From an uncultured Pelagibacteraceae bacterium (GTDB lineage: Bacteria > Pseudomonadota > Alphaproteobacteria > Pelagibacterales > Pelagibacteraceae), in the NCBI GenBank assembly GCA_902619925.1, contig CACNFY010000005.1:1-64000 (forward strand): a stretch of 64,000 nt of DNA. Direction: 5' to 3'. Under the pieces are notes generated by a model, which did not search any database, was not told the origin of the DNA, and saw only the letters and a program-made list of their open reading frames with translations. Each line of letters begins with the position of its first letter. Position 1 is the first letter of the stretch. Position numbers and translations under genes: made by a program. Shown piece after piece: positions 47,479-55,860 of this stretch.

Positions 47479-48162
47479 ATGTCAGCTCATGTTTTCATAG
47501 CTGAAGATGAAGCATCAATTGTTAGTTTGTTAAAGTACAATCTTGAAAAAGAAGGTTATAAAGTCAGTCATTCAGAAAATGGAGAAGATGCTCTTAAACA
47601 AATAAAATTAAAACAGCCAGATTTAATATTAATGGATTGGATGTTACCAGAATTATCTGGTGTTGAAATTTGTAAAAACTTAAAAAAAGATAATAAGTTT
47701 AATGATATTCCTGTCATTATGTTAACTGCAAAAGGGGAGGAAGAAGACAAATTAAAAGCATTTGATACAGGTGCAGATGATTATGTAACTAAACCTTTTA
47801 GTCAAAAAGAATTGAATGCTAGAATTAAATCTTTATTGAGAAGATCTAAACCTCAATCATCATCAGACATTGTAGAATTTACTGATTTAAAAATAGATCG
47901 GATTACAAAAAGAGTTTATAGAAAAGATAAAGAAATTACTTTGGGTCCAACTGAATTTAAACTCTTAGATTTTTTTATCAAAAATCCAAAAAGAGTTTAT
48001 TCAAGAGAACAACTCTTAAACAATGTTTGGGGAGAAAATATATATGTTGAGTCTAGAACAGTTGATGTTCATATTAGAAGATTAAGACAAGCAATTAATA
48101 TACAAAATACAAAACCTTTAATTAGAACAGTAAGATCAGCTGGTTATTCTTTAGAATCTTGA
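47479..48162 (+). CDS. phoB: Phosphate response regulator PhoB
   Basis: The 227-residue protein has a receiver domain with the phospho-acceptor in LILMDWMLPE, switch residues MLTAKGEEEDK and DYVTKPF, and an OmpR-type winged helix ending VRSAGYSLES. It should bind the TGTAAC-type repeats before pstS and plcP. It is the last gene of the pst operon. Its end overlaps sixA on the opposite strand by 19 bases. Confidence 0.95.
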   Translation: MSAHVFIAEDEASIVSLLKYNLEKEGYKVSHSENGEDALKQIKLKQPDLILMDWMLPELSGVEICKNLKKDNKFNDIPVIMLTAKGEEEDKLKAFDTGADDYVTKPFSQKELNARIKSLLRRSKPQSSSDIVEFTDLKIDRITKRVYRKDKEITLGPTEFKLLDFFIKNPKRVYSREQLLNNVWGENIYVESRTVDVHIRRLRQAINIQNTKPLIRTVRSAGYSLES

Positions 48163-48668
48163 AGATCTTTGGGTCTTATAAATTTTTTTAATACTCCCTT
48201 TTTCTCGACTTCATTCCAGGATTTAATATCAAACTCAATTTTTGCAAATGCTGCTGTTGGGAATTTATAATTCATTAGTTTAAAATTATTCGTATTATGA
48301 TTTTTTGTAAGATTTCGTACTAAATTTTTCACTGATGGTTCATGGTTTATAATCAAAATTGATTTATATTCACTGGATATTTCTTTAATTTTTTTTACAA
48401 TTGCATTCTCATCAACTAAATATAAATCTTTTGAAAAATTAACTTTTTTTGGCTTATTAATTTTCTTGGATAAAATTTGAAAAGTTTTTTTTGTTCTTTT
48501 TGATGATGAAATTAATGCATAATCAAATTCAAATTTTTTTTTAACAAAAAATTCACAAATCATTTTTGCATTTTTCTTGCCTCTTTTAGTAAGTGGTCTA
48601 TCAAAATCATTAATACTTAAATCATCCCAACTAGATTTTGCGTGTCTCATGACGTATAATTGATACAT
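48144..48668 (-). CDS. sixA: SixA-type phosphohistidine phosphatase
   Basis: I start at the ATG at 48668 (MYQLYVMRHAKSSWDD), which gives 174 residues; the longer track ORF runs into the ppk promoter. The histidine phosphatase signature is LYVMRHAKSSW with a second His in SILIINHEPSVKNL. SixA can remove phosphate from histidine phosphotransfer proteins, including the nitrogen PTS. Its place between phoB and ppk suggests a signalling link, but nothing in the sequence shows it. Confidence 0.88.
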   Translation of the reverse strand: MYQLYVMRHAKSSWDDLSINDFDRPLTKRGKKNAKMICEFFVKKKFEFDYALISSSKRTKKTFQILSKKINKPKKVNFSKDLYLVDENAIVKKIKEISSEYKSILIINHEPSVKNLVRNLTKNHNTNNFKLMNYKFPTAAFAKIEFDIKSWNEVEKKGVLKKFIRPKDLQDSKE

Positions 48669-48681
48669 AAAATCTAAATAT

Positions 48682-50838
48682 ATGACTGCTTTAAAAAAAC
48701 AACATAAAGAAGAGTTGAAATCTAAATATATAAATAGAGAGCTTTCTTGGTTAAAATTCAACGATAGAGTACTTTTAGAGGCGCAAAATATCGAAAATCC
48801 TCTTTATGAAAGAGTAAAGTTTTTATCAATTGCTGGGTCTAATCTAGATGAATTTTTTATGGTCCGTGTAGCTGGGTTATATAGTCAAATAAAACAAGAA
48901 GTTGACTCACTAAGCTCTGATGGTTTGACACCTGAAGAGCAAATGGATGAGGTAGTGCTTGAAACTAAGAAACTATTAAAAAAACAGAACAAAATTTTTA
49001 TTCAACTGATTATGGAATTAAAAAAAAATAATATCAATTTAGTTAAACCAGTTAATTTAAATACTAAGGATAAAAAAAAACTTTTAGAAATATTTAAAGA
49101 AGAGATTTACCCTTTATTAACACCATCAGCAATTGATCCTGCACATCCATTTCCATTTATAATCAATCAAGGAAGAGCAATTGTAATGAAGTTAAGAAAA
49201 AAAAATAAAAAAAGGATTTTAAACTCAATAATAGTAATACCAAAAGCATTATCTAGATTTATTGAAATTGAGTCTTCAAAAAATCATAAGAAATTTGTGA
49301 TTCTAGATGATGTAATAAGTTTTTTTGCTAATGAAATTTTTCCAGATCATGATTTAGAAAAGAAAATGATTTTTAGAGTAATAAGAGACAGCGATGTAGA
49401 GATTCAAGAGGAAGCAGAAGATTTGGTTAGATCTTTTGAATTAGCTTTAAAAAGACGTAGAACGGGTGATATTGTTCGTTTAGAGGTTCTTGAAAATAGT
49501 GATAACGAATTGATAAGATTTATAACTAATAAATTAGATATAAATCCTGACTATATTTATGATGTTGCTGGCCTTGTTGGAATTCAAGATATAGATCAAA
49601 TATGTAAAGTAAAAAATCCAAAATTAAGATTTAAACATTTTACACCTAGAGAAGTTGAAAGATTAAAAGAATATAATGATAATTTTTTTGAAACTATTAA
49701 AAAGAAAGATTTAGTTGTTCATCATCCTTTCGAAACATTTGACTCAGTAATTGAATTTTTAAACCAAGCAGCAAATGATAAAAAAGTTATAGCTATAAAA
49801 CAAACTCTATATAGAACAACTCTAGACTCACCTATTGTTAAAGCTTTAATAACAGCTGCAGAAAACGGAAAAACAGTTACCGCTTTAATTGAAATTAAAG
49901 CTAGATTTGATGAGGAAGCTAATATTCAACTATCAAGAAGTTTAGAAAAAGTAGGTGTTCAAATTGTTTATGGTTTTGCTAAATATAAAACTCATGCAAA
50001 ATCATCATTAGTTTTAAGAAGAGAACAGGGTAAAATACAAACTTATTTTCATTTAGGAACTGGCAATTATCATCCAGTAAATGCTAAAATTTATACTGAT
50101 TTGTCTTTATTTAGTTGTGATAAGAAAATGGCATCAGATGTTGAAAAGTTTTTCAATTATGTAACAGGATACGCAAAACCAAAAAATTTAAATAAAATTT
50201 CTATTTCGCCAGTAAATATGAGGCAAACCTTAAATGAAAATATTGATGCTGAAATTAAAAATTCTAAAAATGGAAAATTTGCAGCTATTTGGGCAAAAAT
50301 GAACTCTTTAGTAGATCCAGAAATTATTGATAAATTTTATGAAGCTTCGAATGCTGGTGTAAAAATTCATTTATTTGTAAGGGGTGTTTGTTGTTTAAGA
50401 CCAGGAGTAAAAGATAGATCAGAAAACATATTTGTAAAAAGTATCATAGGAAGATTTTTAGAGCATTCTAGAATTTACTGCTTTAGTAATGGTACAAAAA
50501 AAATGCCTAATAGAAATGCAAAAGTATATATTTCGTCAGCTGATTTAATGCCGAGAAATTTAAATCGAAGGGTAGAACTTCTAGTCCCAATTGAAAATGA
50601 GACTGTTCATGAACAGATCTTAGATCAAATAATGTTGGCAAATTATCTTGATACTAATCAGAGCTGGGAACTTGAAGCTGATGGTAATTATAAAAAAATT
50701 AAATATAGTAAGAGCGATTCCTTTTCAGCTCATGAATATTTTATGAATAATCCGAGCTTATCTGGAAGAGGTAAAGCTAAACTAAGAATGCAGCCTAAAC
50801 AACTGCACTTAAGATTGATTAAAAGTGGAAGTAATTAA
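48682..50838 (+). CDS. ppk1: Polyphosphate kinase 1
   Basis: The 718-residue enzyme makes and uses polyphosphate from ATP. It has the N domain with YINRELSWLKFNDRVL, the first catalytic PLD-like domain with HHPFETFDSV, the autophosphorylated His in FAKYKTHAKSSLVLR, YFHLGTGNYHPVNAKIYTD, and the second PLD-like domain with RGVCCLRPG and MPRNLNRRVELLVP. It overlaps ppx by 14 bases. Its promoter must lie in the 13 bases from sixA or inside that gene. Confidence 0.97.
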   Translation: MTALKKQHKEELKSKYINRELSWLKFNDRVLLEAQNIENPLYERVKFLSIAGSNLDEFFMVRVAGLYSQIKQEVDSLSSDGLTPEEQMDEVVLETKKLLKKQNKIFIQLIMELKKNNINLVKPVNLNTKDKKKLLEIFKEEIYPLLTPSAIDPAHPFPFIINQGRAIVMKLRKKNKKRILNSIIVIPKALSRFIEIESSKNHKKFVILDDVISFFANEIFPDHDLEKKMIFRVIRDSDVEIQEEAEDLVRSFELALKRRRTGDIVRLEVLENSDNELIRFITNKLDINPDYIYDVAGLVGIQDIDQICKVKNPKLRFKHFTPREVERLKEYNDNFFETIKKKDLVVHHPFETFDSVIEFLNQAANDKKVIAIKQTLYRTTLDSPIVKALITAAENGKTVTALIEIKARFDEEANIQLSRSLEKVGVQIVYGFAKYKTHAKSSLVLRREQGKIQTYFHLGTGNYHPVNAKIYTDLSLFSCDKKMASDVEKFFNYVTGYAKPKNLNKISISPVNMRQTLNENIDAEIKNSKNGKFAAIWAKMNSLVDPEIIDKFYEASNAGVKIHLFVRGVCCLRPGVKDRSENIFVKSIIGRFLEHSRIYCFSNGTKKMPNRNAKVYISSADLMPRNLNRRVELLVPIENETVHEQILDQIMLANYLDTNQSWELEADGNYKKIKYSKSDSFSAHEYFMNNPSLSGRGKAKLRMQPKQLHLRLIKSGSN

Positions 50839-52336
50839 AAGTAAAAATAGTTTAAAATTAAATCAGGCAAAATTAGCTATAATAGACATTGGATCAAACT
50901 CTATAAGAATGCTAATTTATGAAGATTTCAGTTCTTCTCGTGTGCCTTTTTTTAATGAAAAAGCAGTTTGTGAACTTGGAAAAAATTTAGATAAATCCAA
51001 AAAACTTCACAGATCTGGTACCGAATATGCTTTAAAAGTTTTAAAAAGATTCTCTGAAATTTTAAATGTTTCAAAAATCACAAATCTTAAAATCATTGCA
51101 ACAGCAGTTTTAAGAGAAGCAACTGATACAAAACCATTTATTAATGAAGTTGAAAAACTTTTTAAAACTAAGATTAATATATTATCTGGTGAAGAAGAAG
51201 CTGAATGCTCAGCTGAGGGAGTAAAAATAGGCTTTGAAAATGTCAATGGATTAGTTGCTGATCTTGGAGGTGGAAGTTTAGAATTAGCTCGAGTTGAAAA
51301 TAATATAGTTACTAATAAAACCTCATTACCTGTTGGAGTTTTAAGATTATTAAATAATCCTATAGTTAAAAAAAGAAATTTAGCAAAATATATCAAAAAA
51401 TTATTAAGAGAAGAAAAATGGCTTTCAAAAAAGAAATTTAATAATCTATATTTAGTTGGAGGTACCTGGCGAGCATTATTTAAATTACATCTTTTTCAAA
51501 ATAATCATCCGGTACATATAATTCATCAATATAGTATTGATAACAATGTTTTATCTAAGTTTGTTGAAAAAATTTCATCTTTTAATAAATCTAAACTTAA
51601 AACAGTTGAGTATATTTCAAAATCTAGAACAGCGTATTTACCTTATAGTTGCATTATACTTGATGAAATTATGAAAGTTACAAATCCAAGAAATATAATT
51701 TGTTCTATAAGCGGTTTGCGTGAAGGTTCTTTATCAATTGACTATTTTAAAGATGTAAAAGAATCAGAAATTTTTTATAAAGCACTTGAGAATATTGCAA
51801 AAAAAAGAGGTGATCTAGGATCGAACTATAAAAAATATTATGATTTTATTCAGCCAGTTTTTGAAGGCAATGAACATTTTAATAAGAAATTATTATATCT
51901 GGCATGTGTATTAAGTCATATGGATTGGGGATTAGGAGCATTTCAAAAAGCTGAATTGGTATTTCAAGAAACAATAAATACTCCTTTACTTAGATTGACT
52001 CATAAAGAAAGAATACAATTAGCTTTGTCATGTTATTGGCGGTACTGTAGTATCAAGTATAATCCAAAGATGGAGTATCTAACTTTTTTAAATAATAATG
52101 AAATTTTTTCAAGCAAACAAGTTGGAGCAGCATTGAGATTTTCACAATCATTGACCTCGATATCTACGATATTTCTTGAAGAGTTTAAATTGTATAAAAG
52201 AGGTAATGCTGTATTTTTAAAAATTCCATCACAACATCAAGAAATAATCTCAAAACAAGTTACTAAAAGATTTAAAGCTCTTGCTAGAGAATTATTTTTA
52301 GAGCCAAGAATAATTTATTCAAATAATTCAAAATAA
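50825..52336 (+). CDS. ppx: Exopolyphosphatase (Ppx/GppA family)
   Basis: The 503-residue protein has the ASKHA-type phosphatase fold, with AIIDIGSNSIRMLIYE, TAVLREATD, the catalytic Glu in LSGEEEAE and LVADLGGGSLELARV, then a C-terminal HD-like helical domain. The start is a GTG inside ppk (14-base overlap), so polyphosphate making and breaking are encoded together. It might instead degrade pppGpp, but the ppk neighbour supports polyphosphate. Confidence 0.93.
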   Translation: MEVIKSKNSLKLNQAKLAIIDIGSNSIRMLIYEDFSSSRVPFFNEKAVCELGKNLDKSKKLHRSGTEYALKVLKRFSEILNVSKITNLKIIATAVLREATDTKPFINEVEKLFKTKINILSGEEEAECSAEGVKIGFENVNGLVADLGGGSLELARVENNIVTNKTSLPVGVLRLLNNPIVKKRNLAKYIKKLLREEKWLSKKKFNNLYLVGGTWRALFKLHLFQNNHPVHIIHQYSIDNNVLSKFVEKISSFNKSKLKTVEYISKSRTAYLPYSCIILDEIMKVTNPRNIICSISGLREGSLSIDYFKDVKESEIFYKALENIAKKRGDLGSNYKKYYDFIQPVFEGNEHFNKKLLYLACVLSHMDWGLGAFQKAELVFQETINTPLLRLTHKERIQLALSCYWRYCSIKYNPKMEYLTFLNNNEIFSSKQVGAALRFSQSLTSISTIFLEEFKLYKRGNAVFLKIPSQHQEIISKQVTKRFKALARELFLEPRIIYSNNSK

Positions 52337-52454
52337 CCTAAATTAATTAAACTTTAATAATAAGTAAATATTTCTGTAACTTAATCTTTGTAGTTTAATT
52401 ATAAATTTAAACTATTCTTACTTCTTCCCTCGTTTAAATTTTGTTAATTAACTA

Positions 52455-52488
52455 CTTTCTTCCTTCTCTTAAATGAGAAGGGAGAAAG
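52455..52488. terminator. Long hairpin in the convergent ppx / Lys-rich gene gap
   Basis: The arms ctttcttccttctc and gagaagggagaaag pair over 14 positions with one G-T pair, around a 6-base loop ttaaat. It lies in the 163-base gap between two genes that end toward each other, so a shared terminator or RNA end is likely. The T-runs on either side are weak. I see nothing else in this gap. Confidence 0.55.
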
Positions 52489-52499
52489 ATGATTTGGAT

Positions 52500-52709
52500 T
52501 TAATTATTTATAGATGCAGGAGATTGCTCTGCATTCTTCTTAGCAATTTTTTTTGCTTTTTTTTCTGCAACCTTTTTTTCTAGACCAGCAATTTTAATAT
52601 TAAGGCTTGATAATTTTTTTTCTTTAGCTGTTATTTTATTTTTAAGTTTATCAATTGATCTTAATATCTTTGTTTTTTTCTTTTCATTTTTTTTTAGTTT
52701 TTTTCTCAT
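52500..52709 (-). CDS. Small Lys/Ala-rich coiled-coil protein of unknown function
   Basis: I use the ATG at 52709 because a GGAGG ribosome site stands 5 bases before it; the track start at 52745 has none. The product has about 69 residues and almost a third is Lys (MRKKLKKNEKKKTKILR, ending near AEKKAKKIAKKNAEQ). Heptad-like spacing of Leu/Ile suggests a coiled coil. Such basic proteins may bind nucleic acid, but I cannot assign a family. It is alone, convergent with ppx. Confidence 0.62.
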   Translation of the reverse strand: MRKKLKKNEKKKTKILRSIDKLKNKITAKEKKLSSLNIKIAGLEKKVAEKKAKKIAKKNAEQSPASINN

Positions 52710-52787
52710 TACTGCCTCCGAATTATTTGAAATTAATTTAATCATATAATCCTTAAATAAAAAAGATATTTTGATACAACCTATGGT

Positions 52788-53279
52788 TTATAGATTTTCA
52801 AGAATTGTTATTAGATATAAAAACATTGCTATATGAGAACTATTATTGAATTTTTGATTTAATATTAATTTGAATATATCTCTTTGATTAAAAAGATGAA
52901 TTCTAATACCTTGTTCTGGCTTCGAGATTTTAATTAAGTCTTCTGTGTAATAACCAGTAATTTTAGTAGTTAGTCGTCCAGGCTCTGTATAAAAACTAAC
53001 TATTTTAGTCAATTTTGATCTTGATCTATATCCTGTTTCTTCTCTTAATTCTTTTTGTGCTGATTGCAGAGTTGTTTCCTTTTTTTCCACTATGCCAGAA
53101 GGAAACTCGTAATTAATTTTGTTAATTGGAACTCTTTTTTGGGAAACTACTACATATTTGTCTTTAATCTTAGGTATTACTAATGAAAGATTAGAAGTTT
53201 TAAGATAATGATAAAACTCTTTTTTTTTAAATTTTTTGTTAATTAAACTTATTCGATTGGTAAGTTTTATATTTTTCAA
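52788..53279 (-). CDS. NUDIX hydrolase
   Basis: The 163-residue protein has the Nudix box GIVEKKETTLQSAQKELREETGY, fitting GX5EX7REUXEEXGU with Lys for the first Arg. The upstream strand VVVSQKRVPINKINYEFPSG and the FYTEPGRLTTKITGYY loop resemble ADP-ribose pyrophosphatases. The substrate is uncertain. It overlaps the aquaporin gene by 4 bases on the same strand. Confidence 0.88.
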   Translation of the reverse strand: MKNIKLTNRISLINKKFKKKEFYHYLKTSNLSLVIPKIKDKYVVVSQKRVPINKINYEFPSGIVEKKETTLQSAQKELREETGYRSRSKLTKIVSFYTEPGRLTTKITGYYTEDLIKISKPEQGIRIHLFNQRDIFKLILNQKFNNSSHIAMFLYLITILENL

Positions 53280-53935
53280 TTTTTTTCTAAAAATAACTTT
53301 TTAACAATAAATACAGCAATTAACATTCCTACAAGCTCGGCTAAAATATAATAAGGAGTGTTTAGATAACTAATACCTGTAAAAGACTCTGTAAATGTTC
53401 TAGCAATTGCAACAGCTGGATTTGCAAAAGAGGTAGAGGAGGTAAACCAATAACCAGCAGTAATATATAGACCAACACTAGCAGCAACAGCAATTTTACC
53501 TGACTTCATAGCCCCAAAAATTATCACTATAAGTCCTAATGTTGCTATTACCTCAGATGTGAATATATAAATCCCATCTCTTGACTTAGTAGATAATTCA
53601 TAAATCTCATGTTCAAAAAAGAAATTAGCTAAACCAACACCAATTAAGCAACCAACCAATTGAGCAATGATATAGTAGGGTAATAGTTTCCTTTTTAATT
53701 TGCCAGTTATTGCCATTGCGATACTTACAAATGGATTAAAGTGAGCTCCTGATACATCAGCAAATACTGTAATAAGCACAAATAAACCTGCTCCTGTTGC
53801 TATAGTGTTTGCAATTAACATTACTGCAACATCGTCAGTTAAGTTTTCTGCCATTAAACCCGAACCAACTATAATCATTACTAAAAAACAACTCCCTATT
53901 AATTCAGCAAGGAAATAACGGCTTTTATTTTTCAT
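53276..53935 (-). CDS. MIP-family channel (AqpS/GlpF-like)
   Basis: The 219-residue protein has six membrane helices and two half-helix motifs: the first is HFNPFVSIA (NPF instead of NPA) and the second FANPAVAIARTFT. It overlaps the arsC-like gene by 11 bases. In Sinorhizobium, AqpS works with ArsC: arsenate is reduced and arsenite leaves through the channel. The same partnership is likely here but is inferred from adjacency. Glycerol or water transport cannot be excluded. Confidence 0.87.
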   Translation of the reverse strand: MKNKSRYFLAELIGSCFLVMIIVGSGLMAENLTDDVAVMLIANTIATGAGLFVLITVFADVSGAHFNPFVSIAMAITGKLKRKLLPYYIIAQLVGCLIGVGLANFFFEHEIYELSTKSRDGIYIFTSEVIATLGLIVIIFGAMKSGKIAVAASVGLYITAGYWFTSSTSFANPAVAIARTFTESFTGISYLNTPYYILAELVGMLIAVFIVKKLFLEKN

Positions 53936-54356
53936 TTATAAGTTCCTTTATTCTTTTATGAATATTGTTGTAAACTTTTTCTATTATTTCATCTTTTTTA
54001 TTTAAATCATTTGTTTCATTAAGTAATTTAACAGGATCCTCTATATCCCAATGAATTATCTGATCTTTATTAGGCCAAATAGGGCAGACCTCGTTATTGG
54101 CATTATTACAAACTGTAACAACATAATCCATTTTAATTTGACTTTTGATAAATTCATTAAAATTTTTAGATCTACAATTTGAAAGATCATAATGTTTTGA
54201 TAATAAGTAATTCTTCACATCTTCATTAATTTTTCCTGTTGGATTACTCCCAGCACTAAAACCTTTATACATATCGTCATACTCGTTATTTATTATACTT
54301 TCAGCAATAATACTTCTTGCTGAATTACCTGTGCATACGAACAATATATTCTTCAT
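53925..54356 (-). CDS. ArsC-like arsenate reductase / low-molecular-weight phosphatase
   Basis: The 143-residue protein starts MKNILFVCTGNSARSIIAE, the CX5R active-site loop of LMW phosphatases and thioredoxin-linked arsenate reductases. It keeps further Cys in VVTVCNNANNEVCPIWP, as in ArsC, where Cys pairs resolve the intermediate. With the AqpS-like channel it makes a compact arsenic-detoxification pair. Arsenate comes in through phosphate uptake systems, so the neighbourhood of the pst island makes sense. Confidence 0.87.
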   Translation of the reverse strand: MKNILFVCTGNSARSIIAESIINNEYDDMYKGFSAGSNPTGKINEDVKNYLLSKHYDLSNCRSKNFNEFIKSQIKMDYVVTVCNNANNEVCPIWPNKDQIIHWDIEDPVKLLNETNDLNKKDEIIEKVYNNIHKRIKELINEK

Positions 54357-54578
54357 TTAAAAAATAACTTTATAAATACCAATTACAAACAATGGGATTT
54401 GTAATCCAAAGTTAGTTAAAATTGCTTTATCTTTGCTCATAAATCCAGCAATAGTCCATCCAACAACTCCTAATCCATGAAAATATATATTTAACGGATA
54501 TATATTTAAATTTGTAAGAAGTATTCCTACTAAAACTAAGAATGTACTAATCCACTTTAGATATTTTTTTACAAACAT
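54357..54578 (-). CDS. Small membrane protein of unknown function
   Basis: The 73-residue protein has about three hydrophobic segments (residues 8-26, 32-46, 55-72) with a central GLGVVGWTIAGFMSKDK, resembling small DUF6552-type membrane proteins common in marine alphaproteobacteria; I hold that name loosely. An AAAGGAAA ribosome site lies upstream of the ATG. Its stop abuts the arsC-like ATG, so it may head that transcript. Confidence 0.68.
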   Translation of the reverse strand: MFVKKYLKWISTFLVLVGILLTNLNIYPLNIYFHGLGVVGWTIAGFMSKDKAILTNFGLQIPLFVIGIYKVIF

Positions 54579-54636
54579 AAAATTTCCTTTCGTTAATATT
54601 ATTTCAGTTATGTTAAGAATTTATTAAAATAAAGGA

Positions 54637-55032
54637 TTATCTACACTTTTTACATAATCCAAAGAACTCAAGATTGTATTTATTATACTTCATACCTGAA
54701 TTGTCCTGAAAACCAGATAGATATTTAGATAATTTAGGGTTACTTATTTCAGTAACTTTTTCACAACCATCGCAGATAGAAAAGGCTGTTGCATTAGAAA
54801 TTGTGCAACTAGAGTTTTTACAAGCTACAAAAGCATTTTTACTCTCAATTTTATGTACTTTACCTATTTCAACTAGTCTATCTAAAGCTCTATAGACTTG
54901 AGGTGGAGCCTTAAGACCTTTTTTTTGAACATTAAATAAAATTGAGTATGCTTTTAAGGGCTGATTTGCTTTTTCAATATAATCCAAAACTATTTTTTGA
55001 TTTTTTGATAAATATCCTTGCTTTTGAGCCAT
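54637..55032 (-). CDS. zur: Zinc uptake regulator Zur (Fur family)
   Basis: I take the ATG at 55032 (MAQKQGYLSKNQ), 131 residues, since the track start at 55047 is not needed. The protein has a winged helix (APPQVYRALDRLVEIGKVHKIESKNAFVAC) and a metal-binding domain with CDGC and CKKC pairs, the structural zinc site found in Zur. Being next to znuB and znuC, and with two Zur palindromes in the znuC-znuA gap, makes Zur much more likely than Fur or PerR. Confidence 0.92.
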   Translation of the reverse strand: MAQKQGYLSKNQKIVLDYIEKANQPLKAYSILFNVQKKGLKAPPQVYRALDRLVEIGKVHKIESKNAFVACKNSSCTISNATAFSICDGCEKVTEISNPKLSKYLSGFQDNSGMKYNKYNLEFFGLCKKCR

Positions 55033-55054
55033 AATTTCTTTTATCAATGAAAAG

Positions 55055-55858
55055 TTAGCTTTTCAATTGAGAACTCCTTTTAATTTTAATTAATGATAAA
55101 ACAAACAATATTAAACTAGCAGTTATAATAGATGGGCCTGAAGGTGTATTTATTTCTAATGAACTGAATAAACCTATTAATACAGACATTAAACCTGCAA
55201 TAACTGAATAAATTACCATACCTTTTGGATTTGAAGATATATTTCTGGCAATTGCAGCAGGCAAAATAAGCATTCCAGTTATTAATAATAATCCAACCAT
55301 TTTAATTGAAATCGCGATAATTGCTGCAAGTAGCAATGTAAATATTGCCTTCACTTTCTCTGGTTTCATTCCCTCTGCTTCTGCAAGCTCGTAATTAACC
55401 GTTGATGCAAAAAGCGGTTTATATATTAATTTTAAAACCAATAAAATTAATGCACCACCAAACCATACAATTATAATATCGTTTACATTCACAGCTAAAA
55501 TATCTCCAAATAATAAACCCATTAAATCAAATCGAATTGTTGCTATTAATCCAATAACAACTAACCCAACTGCAAGAGAAGAGTGGGCAAGTAATCCTAA
55601 TAAAGCATCAGTTGGTAAATTTGTTGTTTTCTCCAATTTTAGCAACATCAAAGCTACTAATGAGGAAACAATAAAAACAGATAATGCAATATTAATTTCC
55701 ATGGTATATGCAATAGTAATTCCTAGCAAAGCCGAGTGAGCTAAAGTATCTCCAAAGAATGATAGTCTCCTCCAAACAACAAAACAACCTAAAGGTCCAG
55801 TAACTAGAGCCATACCAATACCTACAAATAATGCTCTTATAAAAAAATCATCAAACAT
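55055..55858 (-). CDS. znuB: Zinc ABC transporter permease ZnuB
   Basis: The 267-residue ABC-3 family permease has seven or eight membrane helices with GIGMALVTGPLGCFVVWRR and the SFFGDTLAHSALLG loop. It lies 22 bases upstream of zur and 2 bases after the znuC stop, so the minus-strand transcript is znuC-znuB-zur. Zur would control its own gene this way. Confidence 0.94.
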   Translation of the reverse strand: MFDDFFIRALFVGIGMALVTGPLGCFVVWRRLSFFGDTLAHSALLGITIAYTMEINIALSVFIVSSLVALMLLKLEKTTNLPTDALLGLLAHSSLAVGLVVIGLIATIRFDLMGLLFGDILAVNVNDIIIVWFGGALILLVLKLIYKPLFASTVNYELAEAEGMKPEKVKAIFTLLLAAIIAISIKMVGLLLITGMLILPAAIARNISSNPKGMVIYSVIAGLMSVLIGLFSSLEINTPSGPSIITASLILFVLSLIKIKRSSQLKS

Positions 55859-55860
55859 TT

